Below, one piece after another: positions 62,732 through 64,000 of a DNA stretch of 64,000 nucleotides; position 1 is the first letter of the stretch, and every line of letters begins with the position of its first letter. The stretch is from Acidobacteriota bacterium (GTDB lineage: Bacteria; Acidobacteriota; Vicinamibacteria; Fen-336): the NCBI GenBank assembly GCA_016199625.1, contig JACQGI010000015.1:1-64000 (forward strand), read 5' to 3'. Below the pieces are notes generated by a model. It saw only the letters and a list, made by a program, of their open reading frames with translations. It ran no database searches and was not told where the DNA came from. A program made the position numbers and the translations under genes.

Positions 62732-62849
62732 GGCTCCCCCCCGATCGAGAACCCACGGCTGCTTGCGGTTGGCAATCGAAGCCAGGCGAGACGCCGAGAG
62801 AGGGGCTGAGTCGCCCCCCCCCCGGCCACGCGAACGAACGGGCGCGAAG

Positions 62850-63413
62850 CTACTGCATCGCCGGGCAGACCGGCTGGATCCCCACAGGCGCTACGCCACC
62901 CGCACAGCAGTCAACCCCACCAGCCGTCGAGTCACCGATGATCCCGTTGGCATCTCCGCCCATGCTGCGGACGCCGGTGCGGTTCTGGATGATGGCCGTC
63001 GTCGCGAAGCAGAAGCTGTCCACCTCACCGGCGGCTGGCGCCGGCAGTACCGCGCCCGGATAGTACGCGCGATTGTACCCGGACTTGGGGGCGCCGAAGC
63101 CTCCTCCGGGCGTCGAGCCGAGGCTGGCATCGATGAACGTCGGGGCTGTCGCGGCGTAGTTGGGGATGCAACCAGCGCCGGACGGGGTGGAGAGGCAAGT
63201 CATGCCCGGTGCGTAGCCTTGCCTGCTCGGTGTCGACGATTGGTAGGTCGCCTGGGACGACAGCACTGTGCGGATGTCGCCCACGGTGGCCGCCTCGTTG
63301 GCGGAGACCCGAGCGCGCAGCAGGCTCGGGATGGCAATCGCCGCGATGATTCCGATGATCGCGACGACGATCAGCAACTCGATCAGCGTGAAACCCTTTT
63401 GCTTGTCAGTCAT
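62850..63413 (-). CDS. pilA: Type IV pilin-like protein (candidate major pilin), six Cys
   Basis: KGFTLIELLIVVAIIGIIAAIAIPSLLRARVSANEAATVGDIRTV; AGGAGG before ATG; sigma-54 promoter. Confidence 0.9.
   Translation of the reverse strand: MTDKQKGFTLIELLIVVAIIGIIAAIAIPSLLRARVSANEAATVGDIRTVLSSQATYQSSTPSRQGYAPGMTCLSTPSGAGCIPNYAATAPTFIDASLGSTPGGGFGAPKSGYNRAYYPGAVLPAPAAGEVDSFCFATTAIIQNRTGVRSMGGDANGIIGDSTAGGVDCCAGGVAPVGIQPVCPAMQ
63337..63398. repeat. 62-bp repeat copy B (pilin N-terminus)
   Basis: 60/62 identical to 62658-62719 by eye. Confidence 0.85.
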
Positions 63414-63466
63414 CGAGACTCCTCCTGGCCAGTTTGCGCAAATGGCTTGAGCCGATCCCCTGAGCC

Positions 63467-63482
63467 TGCAAAGCCGGTGCCG
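63467..63482 (-). promoter_or_regulatory. Sigma-54 promoter CGGCACCGGCTTTGCA (-24 GG / -12 GC) for pilA
   Basis: Matches TGGCACGNNNNTTGCW with correct 12-nt GG-to-GC phase; 5' UTR about 43 nt with AGGAGG. Confidence 0.75.
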
Positions 63483-63497
63483 ATCAGCAACGCGATG

Positions 63498-63510
63498 TAA
63501 CACATTCATT
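63498..63510 (-). promoter_or_regulatory. IHF-like site AATGAATGTGTTA in AT-rich segment
   Basis: One mismatch to WATCAANNNNTTR. Confidence 0.4.
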
Positions 63511-63547
63511 ATAAAGTCCTTATGCTACAGCCTTCGGGGATGGCTCG

Positions 63548-63582
63548 GTGACACTCCGTGACACTTGTGACATTTTTTGTCA
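63548..63582 (-). promoter_or_regulatory. Candidate enhancer: three TGTCAC direct repeats (9-10 bp phasing) plus inverted TGACA
   Basis: Plus-strand GTGACA at 63548, 63558, 63567 and TGTCA at 63578; about 90-125 bp upstream of predicted TSS. Confidence 0.55.
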
Positions 63583-64000
63583 GCCCTCGCCCTGTAGCCG
63601 ATGCTTATGAATGAGGTAGCGCAGGGATCGGGGGGTCACGCCGAGCAGCCGGCACGCCCTGCCCCGGTCCCCGGCCGCCAGGCCAAGGGCCCGCCGCACG
63701 AGGCCGCCCTCGTGAGTCCGGAGGTGATCGTCGAGGCTGAAGCCCTCACGCAGCTCGTCTGCCGAAGGGTGACGGGCGTCGGTCAAGAGGGCTTCCGGCA
63801 GCCGCTCCACGAGGACCGTGGGGGTGATCTCGAGGGCGACCGCGCGCTCCACGACGTTCTCGAGCTCGCGAACGTTCCCCGGCCACGAATAGGCCTGCAG
63901 CTTCCCCATCGCCTCGCTCGAGATCCTCGTGACGCTCTTGCCCATCTCCTCGGAGAACCGCCCCAGGAAGTGCTCGGTCAGGAGCGGGATGTCCTCGCGG
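63580..64000 (-). CDS. Sigma-54-dependent transcriptional regulator (PilR-like), C-terminal part only, truncated by window end
   Basis: REDIPLLTEHFLGRFSEEMGKSVTRISSEAMGKLQAYSWPGNVRELENVVERAV plus Fis-type HTH; ORF open to 64000. Confidence 0.9.
   Translation of the reverse strand, partial: REDIPLLTEHFLGRFSEEMGKSVTRISSEAMGKLQAYSWPGNVRELENVVERAVALEITPTVLVERLPEALLTDARHPSADELREGFSLDDHLRTHEGGLVRRALGLAAGDRGRACRLLGVTPRSLRYLIHKHRLQGEG

Noticed and set aside
62732-62849. Sigma-54 promoter for the second pilin (TGGCTTCGATTGCC)
   Set aside because: GG-to-GC spacing is 10 nt, not 12
63512-63517. Perfect TATAAT upstream of pilA
   Set aside because: No -35-like element at 16-18 bp; better explained as part of the AT-rich IHF-like segment

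Overview
High-GC bacterial chromosome segment. It is ordinary coding chromosome with about 50 protein genes. I saw no rRNA, tRNA, CRISPR array, IS element or prophage. Taxonomy cannot be fixed from sequence alone; the gene families would suit a deep-branching high-GC lineage such as Acidobacteriota (low confidence). Main blocks: (1) 0.1-5.7 kb: SPOR / DUF4388 / slipin / NfeD, TatA-TatC, DUF192. (2) 5.8-20.5 kb: DUF3999-DUF2339 pair and housekeeping genes (pcm, proS, terC, nadB, aroB, argF, a cyclic-2,3-DPG-synthetase-like GTPase, a MobA-like nucleotidyltransferase). (3) 20.5-27.4 kb: glycosyltransferases, an NtrC-type response regulator and a zinc-ribbon/TPR protein. (4) 27.5-37.0 kb: type IV pilus minor-pilin operon (FimT/PilV/PilW/PilX/PilY1-like), histidine kinase and prepilin peptidase. 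(5) 37-57 kb: surface-glycan-like island with a methyltransferase-GT2 fusion, two membrane proteins with spermidine-synthase-like domains, three YfhO paralogs and a GT39-like/TPR protein. (6) 57-64 kb: pilin locus with redoxin, ABC exporter, alkaline-phosphatase-superfamily lipoprotein, two six-Cys pilins and a PilR-like regulator cut by the window end. Most interesting signals: a recurrent promoter geometry (often TGN-TANNNT) placed 7-8 nt before start codons, which implies many leaderless mRNAs; a complete sigma-54 / IHF-like / enhancer layout before the first pilin; and a pilin operon combining six-Cys pilins, a CPTC redoxin, an ABC exporter and a sulfatase-like enzyme with Thr at the nucleophile position.
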